Positions 1-8,430 of a stretch of DNA of 64,000 nt are shown one piece after another. The notes below the pieces were generated by a model. It ran no database searches, was not told where the DNA came from, and saw nothing but the letters and a program-made list of their open reading frames with translations. The position numbers were made by a program, and so were the translations under genes. This DNA is from an uncultured Clostridia bacterium (GTDB taxonomy: Bacteria > Bacillota > Clostridia > TANB77 > CAG-508): NCBI GenBank assembly GCA_944390285.1, contig CALXPN010000004.1, positions 79,807 through 143,806 of the forward strand, in the 5' to 3' direction. The first letter of the stretch is position 1, and every line of letters begins with the position of its first letter.

Positions 1-276
1 TAAAATTTTTTCCGTATACCCTTGTTCATATCCACAATCAAAAGTTAGATATACGAAATTACTTTCTTTATTTCCCATTGCAATACCATCATAATCTTTT
101 ATTACTTTTTCACTTGCTGTATCTAATGTAGATTGTTCATGATTTTCTCCTCTCCTAAATCCCCAAGCAAGTATATCATTATTTAAAGTATTAGCTTGTG
201 AATATAAAGAAAATTGCACTATGCATACTAAAAGTAATAAGAAAGCACAAAAATGTCTAATAATCTTTTCCTTCAT
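1..276 (-). CDS. PdaA-like polysaccharide (peptidoglycan) deacetylase, N-terminal part only
   Basis: The first 92 codons of a gene that runs off the left edge of the window; it starts at ATG 276 behind the ribosome site AAAGGAGGAG (281-290). Residues 7-26 are a hydrophobic signal or anchor segment, followed by 'ILAWGFRRG' and then 'YLTFDCGYEQGYT' at 76-88, which is the first motif of the NodB deacetylase fold. This arrangement (WGF box, then LTFD-x-GYE-x-GYT) is that of PdaA-type delta-lactam-biosynthetic de-N-acetylases, which make muramic delta-lactam in spore cortex. The second Asp of the usual TFDDG motif is replaced (Asn in Bacillus PdaA, Cys here). The catalytic remainder lies outside the window, so activity cannot be judged. 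A spore role is inferred from the family. Confidence 0.8.
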   Translation of the reverse strand, partial: MKEKIIRHFCAFLLLLVCIVQFSLYSQANTLNNDILAWGFRRGENHEQSTLDTASEKVIKDYDGIAMGNKESNFVYLTFDCGYEQGYTEKIL

Positions 277-370
277 AAACTCCTCCTTTTATAAATTTTA
301 TCATCTTTATACAAAGTTATTCTATAAAAGTTTATTTATGAAATTTTTTATAAACTATTATCTATAATAT

Positions 371-416
371 CGAAATAAAAAACCCTCGGACATGATTTTC
401 ATCATTTATCCAAGGG
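371..416 (-). terminator. intrinsic terminator of hflK-hflC
   Basis: Read on the minus strand, ACCCTTGGA pairs with TCCGAGGGT around a 17-base loop (one mismatch) and runs directly into TTTTTTATTT. It lies about 45 bases past the hflC stop. Confidence 0.8.
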
Positions 417-460
417 TGAAAGGATTTAAGTTATTTGTAAATATTCCCAAAAAATTAATT

Positions 461-1336
461 TCAGCCAGCCGTATTATTTAAAATATCATATAATGGTGAA
501 TCTTTGTCTATTACCACTGTACCACCATTTTTCAGCGAATTCTTTAATGCTTCAAGTTCTATCATGAAGTCATAGAATTCTTGTCTTTCTGCTGACTTTC
601 CATAACTTTCGGCAAGTATGCTATAATACTCTTGTTCACCTTGAGCTATGGTATCTGCTGCAGTTACTTCTGCTTCTGACACAATTTTTTTCACGTCAGC
701 GTCTGCTTGCGTTTTTATTGTGTTTGCCTCTTTTTCGCCTTCTGCAGTATATTCAGCCGCAATGGTGTTTCTCTCAGAAATCATACGGTTGTAAACAGCT
801 TGTTTGTTATCATCAGGAAGATCGAGTACTTTTACTTCCATTTTTGTAACTTTAATGCCATATGATGTTAAATTATCGATCTCCTTTAGAATATTTCCTC
901 CTAAAGATCCATCTTTACCACCAATTACATCTTCTTGTGTTTTTGAAGAAATGTAATTTTTCATAGCATTGTAAGTCGCAACGTTTATTCGCGACTCAGC
1001 TACAGTTTCCGAACTCAAAGTCTGATAATATTTTTTTGAGTCCGTTACCCTCCATGTTACATAACAATTGCTTATCATGGTTTTTTTATCAGAGGTTATA
1101 ACTTCTGTTGAAGGTAGATCATATAATCTTTCTCCAACAAAAATTTCCTTTTTACTCTGGATGAAAGGAATCGTAAAATATATTCCTTCATCTTTTTTGT
1201 TATCAACTACTTTACCAAACTGAAGTATTAATACTTCCTGGTCTTTTATATTATAGTTAATAACAAAAATACTTGATATGAGTACCACCAGTATAGCAAT
1301 CACTGCACCAGCAATTACTTTTGCATTTTTTTTCAT
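461..1336 (-). CDS. hflC: SPFH/prohibitin-family protein, HflC-like
   Basis: A 291-residue protein with one N-terminal membrane helix (about 8-27), then an SPFH (Band 7) domain starting at 'QEVLILQFGKV' with the 'GIYFTIPF' signature. A long alanine- and glutamate-rich helical part follows ('ISERNTIAAEYTAEGEKEA'), typical of HflC. HflK and HflC assemble into a membrane cage that in Escherichia coli surrounds and modulates the FtsH protease. It follows hflK after a 12-base gap and ends before a terminator, so the two form one transcript. No ftsH is in the window. GC of a sampled line is about 40% against 27-28% in neighbouring core genes, which suggests later acquisition. The family call is firm; the FtsH link is inferred from homologues. 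Confidence 0.85.
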   Translation of the reverse strand: MKKNAKVIAGAVIAILVVLISSIFVINYNIKDQEVLILQFGKVVDNKKDEGIYFTIPFIQSKKEIFVGERLYDLPSTEVITSDKKTMISNCYVTWRVTDSKKYYQTLSSETVAESRINVATYNAMKNYISSKTQEDVIGGKDGSLGGNILKEIDNLTSYGIKVTKMEVKVLDLPDDNKQAVYNRMISERNTIAAEYTAEGEKEANTIKTQADADVKKIVSEAEVTAADTIAQGEQEYYSILAESYGKSAERQEFYDFMIELEALKNSLKNGGTVVIDKDSPLYDILNNTAG

Positions 1337-1348
1337 AGTTTTTCCCTC

Positions 1349-2413
1349 CTACTCTGATGCTTTCTGTGTTACTTGAGTATCACCATTTATATAAATTACT
1401 TGCCCATCTTCGGCAATAATAATTTCCATATTTGGTAATATTTCACTCATAGCATCTAGGTACAGCTTTTCTTTAACTGTTTTTGGATTTGAAGCATATT
1501 CTGTAAAAAGTGCTTCAAAGGAAGCTACTTCTTCTTTTGCTTCATTTATCCTAACAGTTTTGGTTGCTTCTGCATTTTGTTTGATTTCTTCTGCCTTTGC
1601 TTCAGCAGCAGGAATCTGAGTGTTTGTATATGCATTTGCCTCATTTACTGCTGTGTCAGCATTTTGTTTTGCATCCTCAACTGCTTTAAATGCCTGCGCT
1701 ACCTCTGATGTAGGAGGTTCAGAATCTTGAATTGTTATATTCTGAATCTCAAGACCAGTATTACTACTGGCAAGTTCTTTCTGAATATCCTCAAAAACAC
1801 TCGTTTCAATTTGGACTTTCTCTGTAGTCATCACTCCATCAATGTTATGTTGTCCAACATTGTTTCTAATGGCGCTTTGAGAGATATTATTCAAAATACC
1901 TTCAGGATTATCTGTACTGTAATGATATGCAATTGGATCTACAATCCGATATTCCAGATAAAAATCTATGTTTACAAAGTTAAAATCACTTGTAATCATT
2001 AAACTATCTGTTTCAATACTCTCATCCGTATCTTCAGAATACCCAATTGCCATCCCTTTTGTTGTGGCATCATATATAAATTTTTGACTCACAAATGGGA
2101 TTTTAAAATGAATTCCAGCAGAATCAATTATCGTGTTTTTTCCAAACACACTTGTAAAACCGATTTCTTTTTCGGAAGTATTGTAAATACTCGTTAAAAA
2201 TCCAATAAGTATTACAATTGCAAAATATCCGCCAATTATAAATGGTTTTAAACTTAATATTTTCCGCCAGATTTCAAATTCATCATAAGAATTATATTCA
2301 TAAGAATTAAACCCTGATGAATTTTCTGTCTCCTTTGCAGGTATCCTTCTTATGGTGGCAAAACCTGTAAATAATAGTATCATAACTATTATTAAGATTG
2401 TCAAAAGTATCAT
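1349..2413 (-). CDS. hflK: SPFH/prohibitin-family protein, HflK-like
   Basis: A 354-residue partner of hflC, first gene of the pair. Two hydrophobic stretches (about 1-18 and 57-80) precede an SPFH domain opening at 'EKEIGFTSVFGK' with 'GIHFKIPFV'. A coiled coil rich in Ala and Glu follows near 240-300 ('AKAEEIKQNAEATKTVRI'). The size fits HflK better than the shorter HflC. The start is supported by GGGAG six bases upstream. A consensus promoter lies about 100 bases upstream. As for hflC, base composition is richer in GC than the surrounding operons. Whether the complex regulates FtsH here is not shown by the sequence. Confidence 0.8.
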   Translation of the reverse strand: MILLTILIIVMILLFTGFATIRRIPAKETENSSGFNSYEYNSYDEFEIWRKILSLKPFIIGGYFAIVILIGFLTSIYNTSEKEIGFTSVFGKNTIIDSAGIHFKIPFVSQKFIYDATTKGMAIGYSEDTDESIETDSLMITSDFNFVNIDFYLEYRIVDPIAYHYSTDNPEGILNNISQSAIRNNVGQHNIDGVMTTEKVQIETSVFEDIQKELASSNTGLEIQNITIQDSEPPTSEVAQAFKAVEDAKQNADTAVNEANAYTNTQIPAAEAKAEEIKQNAEATKTVRINEAKEEVASFEALFTEYASNPKTVKEKLYLDAMSEILPNMEIIIAEDGQVIYINGDTQVTQKASE

Positions 2414-2515
2414 ACTATTCTCCCTTTCATTTTTATTTTTGCTTCTGGAAATATTTACTTTTCAATGTACAATAACTCTCCTTTCTTTCTGAGTTTTTGA
2501 AAAAACTCATTTATT

Positions 2516-2544
2516 ATTATAGCATATTAATAACCTTTTTGCAA
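2516..2544 (-). promoter_or_regulatory. sigma-A promoter for hflK-hflC
   Basis: TTGCAA (2539-2544), a 17-base spacer and TATAAT (2516-2521), with TGC before the -10 as an extended -10. The roughly 95-base leader contains a second good ribosome site (AAAGGAG, about 2478-2484) followed by TTG and a stop five codons later, a possible mini-ORF. Confidence 0.75.
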
Positions 2545-2597
2545 ACTTATGTAAATTTACATTCTTTTAAATTAATAAATAAAATTTTCATTTTATA

Positions 2598-2632
2598 AAA
2601 AAAACCGTACATATATTAAAATTATGTACGGC
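2598..2632 (-). terminator. intrinsic terminator of the ispH-corA operon
   Basis: CCGTACATA (2605-2613) pairs perfectly with TATGTACGG (2623-2631). On the minus strand it is followed by TTTTTTTTAT. The plus strand also has a T tract, so it may work in both directions. Confidence 0.85.
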
Positions 2633-2642
2633 ATTTTTTTAA

Positions 2643-3593
2643 TTATTTTAACATATCTCTTTTGTTAAGTAATAATGCAACAACAGCTGTTGTAATTATC
2701 GCAACAAAAATCATTATTATAAAACCATATTCATTATTTTGAAATGGTAAATTAACATTCATTCCCCAAAAACTAGAAATCATTGTTGGAACAGCTAATA
2801 TAATTGTAATTGATGTTAATGTTTTCATAACTACATTTAGGTTATTTGAAATGATTGAAGCATAAGCATCCATTGTACCATTCAAAATATTATTATAGAT
2901 TTGTGCCATTTCTATTGCCTGTCTATTTTCAGTAATTGCGTCTTCTAGTATGTCCTCATCCTCATCATATAACTTTATAATTTTTCCTCTTAAAGTTTTT
3001 TCCATTACAAGTTCATTAGATTTTAAAGATGTTGCAAAATATACCAAACTCTTCTCTAAACTAAGCATTTTTAAAAGTTCTCTATTCTTCATAGAATTTT
3101 TTAAAATATATTCTGCAATTTCAGTTTCTTTATTGATTTGTTTTAGGTATGTTAAATAATATGAAGCATTAAAAAACAAAATTTGAAAAATAAATCTTGA
3201 TTTTTTATATGTTTGAAAATTTTTTATTTTTCCTCTTTCAAAATCTTCTATAACTCTATTTTTTCTCAGTGAAACTGTAATAAAAAAATCATCTCTTACA
3301 ACTATCATCCCAAGTGGCATTGTTGTAAAAATTTCGGTATTATCTCTTTTTTCTATAATCGGTACATCTACTATAAATAAAATTGTATTATCATCCTCTT
3401 CTGTTTCAATTCTAGCTTTTTCCTCAAAATCTAATGCATATCTTATAAATTGATCTTGTATATTCACATTATGACATACCTCTCTTATCTCTTCTTCTGT
3501 TGGACTTACCATATTTATCCAACAACCTCTTTTATATTCTTGCACTTCTTTAAATTCATTTATTAATGGATCTGTATTATATATTTTTATCAT
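2643..3593 (-). CDS. corA: CorA-family magnesium/divalent cation channel
   Basis: A 316-residue protein with a long cytosolic N-terminal part and two C-terminal membrane helices (about 258-276 and 289-310). The CorA signature 'GMN' sits at 277-279 at the end of the first helix. In the family this tripeptide forms the selectivity entrance of a pentameric Mg2+ (or Co2+/Ni2+) channel in the cytoplasmic membrane. Length and topology are normal. It is the last gene of a minus-strand run (ispH, methyltransferase, pseudouridine synthase, corA), 18 bases after the preceding stop, and has its own strong terminator. The transported ion cannot be deduced from sequence; Mg2+ is the default for the family. 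Confidence 0.92.
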   Translation of the reverse strand: MIKIYNTDPLINEFKEVQEYKRGCWINMVSPTEEEIREVCHNVNIQDQFIRYALDFEEKARIETEEDDNTILFIVDVPIIEKRDNTEIFTTMPLGMIVVRDDFFITVSLRKNRVIEDFERGKIKNFQTYKKSRFIFQILFFNASYYLTYLKQINKETEIAEYILKNSMKNRELLKMLSLEKSLVYFATSLKSNELVMEKTLRGKIIKLYDEDEDILEDAITENRQAIEMAQIYNNILNGTMDAYASIISNNLNVVMKTLTSITIILAVPTMISSFWGMNVNLPFQNNEYGFIIMIFVAIITTAVVALLLNKRDMLK

Positions 3594-3611
3594 AACTTTT
3601 TCTCCTACTAC

Positions 3612-4292
3612 TTAATTTTCTTCTAAAATTTTCCAGCTTCCTATTTTTTCTGGATAATCTTCAAATTCCATTATTTCTTTTTTCGTAGGATGGAGAAAAC
3701 TTAAATAATATGCCCAAAGAGCAAGATTTTTTCCTCTCCCTCTTGTACCATATTTTTGATCACCATATAAACTATGATTTCTACTTGCAAATTGAACTCT
3801 TATTTGATGATGTCTTCCTGTTTGCAAATTAACTTTTACAACAGATAAATCAATTTCTTTGTTATACTTTAAAACTTCATAATCTAAAATAGCTTCTTTT
3901 GCATTTTTAGTTTCTTTTTTTACTACTTTACTTATATTATTTTTTTGATTTTTTAATAAATAATCTTTCCAAGTATCTTTTTCTTTTTCAAGTTTTCCAT
4001 CTACGATACATAAATATTTTTTATGAATTTTCTTTTCCCTAACTTGCTCACTTAACCTCGAGGCGGATTTTGAAGTTTTTGCAAATACCATAACACCACC
4101 AGTTGGTCTATCTAATCTATGAACTAATCCTAAATATACATCACCTGGTTTATTATATTTTTCTTTTATATATCTTTTTATTATTGTTAACATATCCTCA
4201 TCACCTGTTTTATCTCCTTGTGATGGAATATTCACCGGTTTTTCTACAACAATAATATGGTTATCTTCATATAATACTTTTAATTTTTCCAT
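3612..4292 (-). CDS. RluA-family RNA pseudouridine synthase
   Basis: A 226-residue single-domain enzyme lacking the N-terminal S4 domain of RluD-type members. The catalytic motif 'HRLDRPTGG' is at 59-67, with Asp61 as the expected nucleophile, and 'LQTGRHHQIRVQ' near the C-terminus is the second family signature. It isomerises specific uridines in rRNA or tRNA; the site is not predictable. It sits 15 bases after the preceding methyltransferase, so two putative RNA-modifying enzymes lie side by side in one operon. Two further pseudouridine synthases (47450-48169 and 48202-49086) occur elsewhere in the window. Confidence 0.88.
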   Translation of the reverse strand: MEKLKVLYEDNHIIVVEKPVNIPSQGDKTGDEDMLTIIKRYIKEKYNKPGDVYLGLVHRLDRPTGGVMVFAKTSKSASRLSEQVREKKIHKKYLCIVDGKLEKEKDTWKDYLLKNQKNNISKVVKKETKNAKEAILDYEVLKYNKEIDLSVVKVNLQTGRHHQIRVQFASRNHSLYGDQKYGTRGRGKNLALWAYYLSFLHPTKKEIMEFEDYPEKIGSWKILEEN

Positions 4293-4307
4293 ATCAATTT
4301 TTCCTTT

Positions 4308-5171
4308 TTAAATTTCCCATCTTCCATATATACCACATGGTAATACTAAATCAGAATTTTTCATAGGAAGTCCAATTTCTCCTGAAGACAATTTACCATT
4401 TTCTAGTCTTAATTTTATTCTCAAAATATTTTCTAGAACTTTTGATGAAATTCCTGTTGTATATGAATTTATTAAGAAAAATAACGGATTATCTGATAAC
4501 ACTTTTGAGCATAGTTCTACTAAATCTGCTATATTATTTTCAAATTGCCAAACTTCCCCATTCTTTCCTCTTCCATATGACGGTGGATCCATTATAATCG
4601 CATCATATTTATTTTGTCTTCTTATTTCTCTTTGTACAAATTTTGTAACATCATCTACAATAAATCTTACTGGTCTTTCTCCTAATCCTGATGAATTTAT
4701 ATTTTCTTTTGCCCAAGATACCATACCTTTTGAAGCATCTACATGGCACACTTTTGCACCTGCATAACTACAAGCAACTGTTGCTCCTCCTGTATAGGCA
4801 AATAAATTTAGAACATTTATATCTTTTCTTTTTGATGATTTTATTTTTTTTATCATCCAATCCCAATTAACAGCTTGTTCGGGAAATAATCCTGTATGCT
4901 TAAATCCCATTGGTTTTATATTAAAAGTTAACTCTTTATAATGTATTTTCCATGATTCTGGAACTTTTTTATTATATTTCCAACCTCCACCTCCACTATT
5001 ACTTCTATTATATCTAGCATTTGCAAATTTCCACTTTTCAGGAAAACTCTTTTCTTTCCAAATAATTTGAGGATCTGGTCTTATTAAAATTATATTATTC
5101 CACTTTTCTAATTTTTCACCATTTGCCATATCTTGAATTTCATATTCTTTCCAATCAGTTGCTAAATTCAT
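4308..5171 (-). CDS. class I SAM-dependent methyltransferase (RlmI/COG1092-like)
   Basis: A 287-residue Rossmann-fold methyltransferase. Motif I 'NLFAYTGGATVACSYAGA' is at 122-139, the acidic residue 'HVDASKG' at 143-149, and the catalytic 'MDPPSYGRG' at 194-202. These resemble the RlmI / YccW group of 23S rRNA cytosine-C5 methyltransferases. The PUA domain and catalytic cysteine organisation of full-length RlmI (about 390 residues) are absent, so the substrate is uncertain; nucleic acid or protein side chain is possible. It starts eight bases after the ispH stop. Confidence 0.78.
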   Translation of the reverse strand: MNLATDWKEYEIQDMANGEKLEKWNNIILIRPDPQIIWKEKSFPEKWKFANARYNRSNSGGGGWKYNKKVPESWKIHYKELTFNIKPMGFKHTGLFPEQAVNWDWMIKKIKSSKRKDINVLNLFAYTGGATVACSYAGAKVCHVDASKGMVSWAKENINSSGLGERPVRFIVDDVTKFVQREIRRQNKYDAIIMDPPSYGRGKNGEVWQFENNIADLVELCSKVLSDNPLFFLINSYTTGISSKVLENILRIKLRLENGKLSSGEIGLPMKNSDLVLPCGIYGRWEI

Positions 5172-5179
5172 AATATCTC

Positions 5180-6034
5180 CTATTTTTCTTTTAATAAATT
5201 TATTACATCATCAATATCTTTTTGTGGTGTAGAAGCTCCTGCCATAACACCCACTTTTTCTATTCCAGAAAAATCCGCATTTTTTAATTCTTCTGCAGTT
5301 TCCACAAAATAAACTTGTCCACAATTTTTCTCAGATATTTTAGCAAGTTCTTTTGAATTCGCACTATGTTTTCCACCAATTACAACCATACTGTTTACAA
5401 TTTTTGAAATCTCTTCTACTTCTTTTTGTCTTTTTTCTGTTGCATTACACAATGTTTTATCTTTTATAATATTGAATTCCACAAAATTTTTTTCTATTTC
5501 TAAAGCTAGTTCTTCAAATTCTTTATCTCCAAAAGTTGTTTGACTGACTATATAAACCTGTCTTAAATTACTTTTTTCACATTCAATATAAGCATCTAAT
5601 ATATCATCTTCTGATTCTATAACATAACTATTTTTTCCAGAAAATCCTTTTGTTCCAATTACTTCTGGATGTTTTTTATTTCCTAAAATAATTATAAAAT
5701 AATTTTCTTTTTTTTCTTTTACTTTATCATGAATTATTTTTACATTCCCACATGTTAAATCTATAATTTTTAAATTCTTTTTTTCTGCTTTTTCATAACT
5801 AATTTCTGGTTCTCCATGTGCTCTAAAAATTACATTTTCTCCATTTGGTATATCTTCTATATTATTCACTGTAATCATACCTTTATTTTCCAATGATTTT
5901 ATAACTTGTCCATTATGAATAATTTCTCCTAAACAATATACCTCTTTTTTTTCTTTTAGAGCTATTTCAGCTTTTTTTATTGTATTTTTTACTCCAGGAC
6001 AAAAACCTGATAATTTTCCAACTATTATTTCCAC
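5180..6034 (-). CDS. ispH: 4-hydroxy-3-methylbut-2-enyl diphosphate reductase
   Basis: Catalyses the last step of the non-mevalonate isoprenoid pathway, giving IPP and DMAPP for undecaprenyl and quinone chains. Three cysteines that ligate the [4Fe-4S] cluster are present at 12, 95 and 196 ('GFCPGV', 'LTCGNV', 'TLCNAT'), with 'IIHNGQV' and 'RAHGE' typical of IspH. I choose GTG 6034 as the start. The preceding AAAGAGG is five bases away, and the protein then begins 'MEIIVGKLSGFCPG' like most homologues (284 residues). A longer reading from TTG 6082 is open, but the -10 box ATTATA complement (6099-6104) would leave almost no leader. First gene of the operon ending with corA. Confidence 0.92.
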   Translation of the reverse strand: MEIIVGKLSGFCPGVKNTIKKAEIALKEKKEVYCLGEIIHNGQVIKSLENKGMITVNNIEDIPNGENVIFRAHGEPEISYEKAEKKNLKIIDLTCGNVKIIHDKVKEKKENYFIIILGNKKHPEVIGTKGFSGKNSYVIESEDDILDAYIECEKSNLRQVYIVSQTTFGDKEFEELALEIEKNFVEFNIIKDKTLCNATEKRQKEVEEISKIVNSMVVIGGKHSANSKELAKISEKNCGQVYFVETAEELKNADFSGIEKVGVMAGASTPQKDIDDVINLLKEK

Positions 6035-6138
6035 TTTTTCCTCTTTTATATTATAAAATTTCTTTAATTCCAGTATTTTCAAATATCTCCACTATTTTAT
6101 TATACTATAGAATACAAACAAAAGTAAAGTAGTTTTTT

Positions 6139-6243
6139 CTAAATCATATTTAAAACAACAACAAAACTATATAATAAATATCCTAAAATAATAAAACTAA
6201 TAGTAGTAACTCCTATTAATAATCCTAAAAAAAACTTATTCAT
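6139..6243 (-). CDS. 34-residue single-membrane-helix protein (not recognised)
   Basis: ATG 6243 follows an ideal AAAGGAG with eight-base spacing (upstream on the minus strand) and opens a 34-codon frame ending in TAG. The product starts 'MNKFFLGLLIGVTT' and is almost entirely one hydrophobic segment with a Lys near the N-terminus. It lies alone between uvrC and ispH. The strong ribosome site and complete helix support a real small membrane protein, perhaps a regulator or a toxin-like peptide. No family can be assigned. Confidence 0.5.
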   Translation of the reverse strand: MNKFFLGLLIGVTTISFIILGYLLYSFVVVLNMI

Positions 6244-6323
6244 AAACTTTCTCCTTTGTACACATATTTTATTATTATATATTCAATAATTTTAAAAATA
6301 TGATATTTTTTCTTTATAATGTA

Positions 6324-6368
6324 TAAAAAAATAAATGTAAACAATATTTATATGTCTACATTTATTTT
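6324..6368 (-). terminator. AT-rich terminator hairpin of uvrC
   Basis: AAAAAATAAATGTA pairs with TACATTTATTTTTT immediately after the uvrC stop. The stem is long but low in GC and ends in a T tract on the minus strand. Confidence 0.6.
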
Positions 6369-8165
6369 TTACAATTCTTCTTTTATTTTTTCTGCCAAAG
6401 CTAAATTTATACCTTTTACTTGAATTAAATCTTCTATTTGTGCTTCTTTAATTTTTTTCACACTTCCAAATTTCTTTAAAAGTGCTGTTCTTTTTTTCTC
6501 ACCAATTCCATCAATATAATCTAATTTAGATTTAGTCATCTCTTTATCACGAACTTTTCTATGATATTCAATAGCTGTTTTGTGAACTTCATCCTGTAAA
6601 TTTGTAATAAAATTAAATAATTTCTCTGAAATTAAAAATTCAATTCTATTTTCATCAATTAAAGCTCTAGTTGAATGTTTATCATCTTTAACCATACCAA
6701 ATACTGGTATTTCAACACCTACAGTTTTCATTGCCGATTTAATTGCTCTTATTTGTGTTATTCCACCATCTGCTAAAATTAAATCTGGTAAAGTTCCAAA
6801 CCCACCTTTAGGATTTTCAAGAGAATGTCTTAATCTTCTTGTTACCACTTCTTCCATACATTTCGGATCATCTTGTCCATAAACAGTTTTTATTTTAAAT
6901 CTTCTTGATAGATTTCTTTTAATAACACCATTTTGAGCGACACACATACCTGCTACAATAAAATTACCTGAAATATTTGATATATCAAAACTTTCGATTT
7001 TAAGTGGCATAGTGTCTAAATCCAATACATCTCTTAATTCTGTTAAAATCTCTGTTTTATCTTTTAATTTATTTTCTAAAGTTATTTTACTATTAAGTTC
7101 TGCCATTTCTACAAATCTTAGTTTTTCGCCTTTTTGAGGAGTTTTAAGCTCGACTTTTCTATTTCCAATATTTGAAAGCCAATTTTCCAATGCTTGTTTT
7201 TCTTCTAAATCATATCTAAGCATAATTTTACTTGGAAAATCTTTTCTATCTATATAATATTGTTTTATAAATCCAGATACAATTTCATCTTCATTCATAT
7301 CTTTAAGATCATCAAAAAAATAATGCTCTCTTCCTATCATTTTACTATTTCTAATAAAGAACATTTCTATACAAACTGTAACTTCATTTTTATAAAGACC
7401 AATTACATCTATATTGTTTTCTGAAATATTAGAAACCTTTTGTTTTTCTGAAACTCTTTCTATTGCTAAAATTCTATCTCGTACAGTTGCTGCCTTTTCA
7501 AATTCCAGATTCTCAGATAATCTATTCATTTCGATTTCTAAATTTTTAATGATTTTATCTATTTTTCCATCTAGCAACATACAAATTTGGTCTATTTGTT
7601 TTCTATAATCTTCTTTTGAAACATACCCCATACAAGGTGCTAAACATTTTTTTATATGATAGTTTAAACATGCCCTATCTTGATTTTTAAAATTTTTACA
7701 TTGTCTTATTTGAAATTTCTCTTTTATGAAATTTACCATTTCTTTAGCTGCAGAAACATTTGGATAAGGACCAAAATATTTTGCACCATCATTTTGGATT
7801 CTTCTTGTCATAAAAACACCTGGATAATCAGATTTCACATCCACTTTTATATAAGGATAAGTTTTATCATCTTTTAGAAGAACATTAAATTTTGGTCTAT
7901 ATTTTTTTATTAAATTACATTCTAATATAAGAGCTTCATCTTCATTTCCAACAACTATATATTCAAAATGATCAATTAAAGAAACCATTTTTTCAATTCT
8001 TGGTGTTTTATTATTTTTTCTAAAATACTGTCTTACTCTATTTTTTAAAACTACAGCTTTACCAACATATATTACAGTATTTGATTTGTCACGCATTATA
8101 TAAACACCTGGTTTATCTGGAAGTTTTTTTAGCTCTTCTTCTATATCAAACATCCTATTCTCCAA
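6369..8165 (-). CDS. uvrC: excinuclease ABC subunit C
   Basis: A 598-residue UvrC of normal length. The N-terminal GIY-YIG nuclease (about 14-95) includes 'PGVYIMRD' and 'VIYVGKA' for the 3' incision. The UVR domain near 200-235 ('EFEKAATVRDRI') binds UvrB. The RNase H-like nuclease for the 5' incision lies in the middle ('ILADGG', 'GMVKDDKH'), and tandem helix-hairpin-helix repeats close the protein ('IDGIGEKKRTALLKKFG'). It acts with UvrA and UvrB in nucleotide excision repair; neither is in the window. It is monocistronic, flanked upstream by a giant palindrome and downstream by its own terminator. Confidence 0.97.
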   Translation of the reverse strand: MENRMFDIEEELKKLPDKPGVYIMRDKSNTVIYVGKAVVLKNRVRQYFRKNNKTPRIEKMVSLIDHFEYIVVGNEDEALILECNLIKKYRPKFNVLLKDDKTYPYIKVDVKSDYPGVFMTRRIQNDGAKYFGPYPNVSAAKEMVNFIKEKFQIRQCKNFKNQDRACLNYHIKKCLAPCMGYVSKEDYRKQIDQICMLLDGKIDKIIKNLEIEMNRLSENLEFEKAATVRDRILAIERVSEKQKVSNISENNIDVIGLYKNEVTVCIEMFFIRNSKMIGREHYFFDDLKDMNEDEIVSGFIKQYYIDRKDFPSKIMLRYDLEEKQALENWLSNIGNRKVELKTPQKGEKLRFVEMAELNSKITLENKLKDKTEILTELRDVLDLDTMPLKIESFDISNISGNFIVAGMCVAQNGVIKRNLSRRFKIKTVYGQDDPKCMEEVVTRRLRHSLENPKGGFGTLPDLILADGGITQIRAIKSAMKTVGVEIPVFGMVKDDKHSTRALIDENRIEFLISEKLFNFITNLQDEVHKTAIEYHRKVRDKEMTKSKLDYIDGIGEKKRTALLKKFGSVKKIKEAQIEDLIQVKGINLALAEKIKEEL

Positions 8166-8175
8166 TCATTTAATT

Positions 8176-8416
8176 AAAAACTTTATACATTTAATTATAA
8201 ACTATTTTTACTAAATATTATTATAAAATAAATTCAAGTATCGCGTAAGCGACCAAACGAGCTTTAGCGAGTGCGAAATGGAGCAACTTTCATATGTTAT
8301 TTTTCTAAATTTTATTTTATAAAATTTAGAAAAGTCTAAGTTGCGACAGCAAGATACTAAAAATTTATTTTATAATAATATTTAGTAAATTAAGAATATT
8401 TCTTAATGTATAACTT
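8176..8416. repeat. 240-bp palindromic element with a GC-richer structured core
   Basis: This fills the whole gap between uvrC and hpt. The arms (about 8176-8242 and 8351-8416) are inverted copies of each other: TTTATTTTATAATAATATTT and AGTATC/GATACT pair without gaps, the distal part less perfectly. The centre (8243-8350) is richer in GC, carries the small hairpin CGCgtaaGCG, GCAACTT (8283-8289) pairing with AAGTTGC (8338-8344), and an inner long AT hairpin (about 8301-8334). I see no open reading frame and no transposase ends. It could be a structured RNA, a palindromic mobile repeat or a two-way terminator. Confidence 0.75.
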
Positions 8417-8430
8417 TTAAAAATTTTAAC

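Noticed and set aside
1727..2002. 91-codon plus-strand frame inside hflK
   Set aside because: It lies fully opposite a conserved SPFH gene, has no ribosome site and shows no recognisable domain.
8176..8416. CRISPR array or IS200/IS605-type element
   Set aside because: There are no regularly spaced direct repeats and no transposase; only one inverted structure is present.
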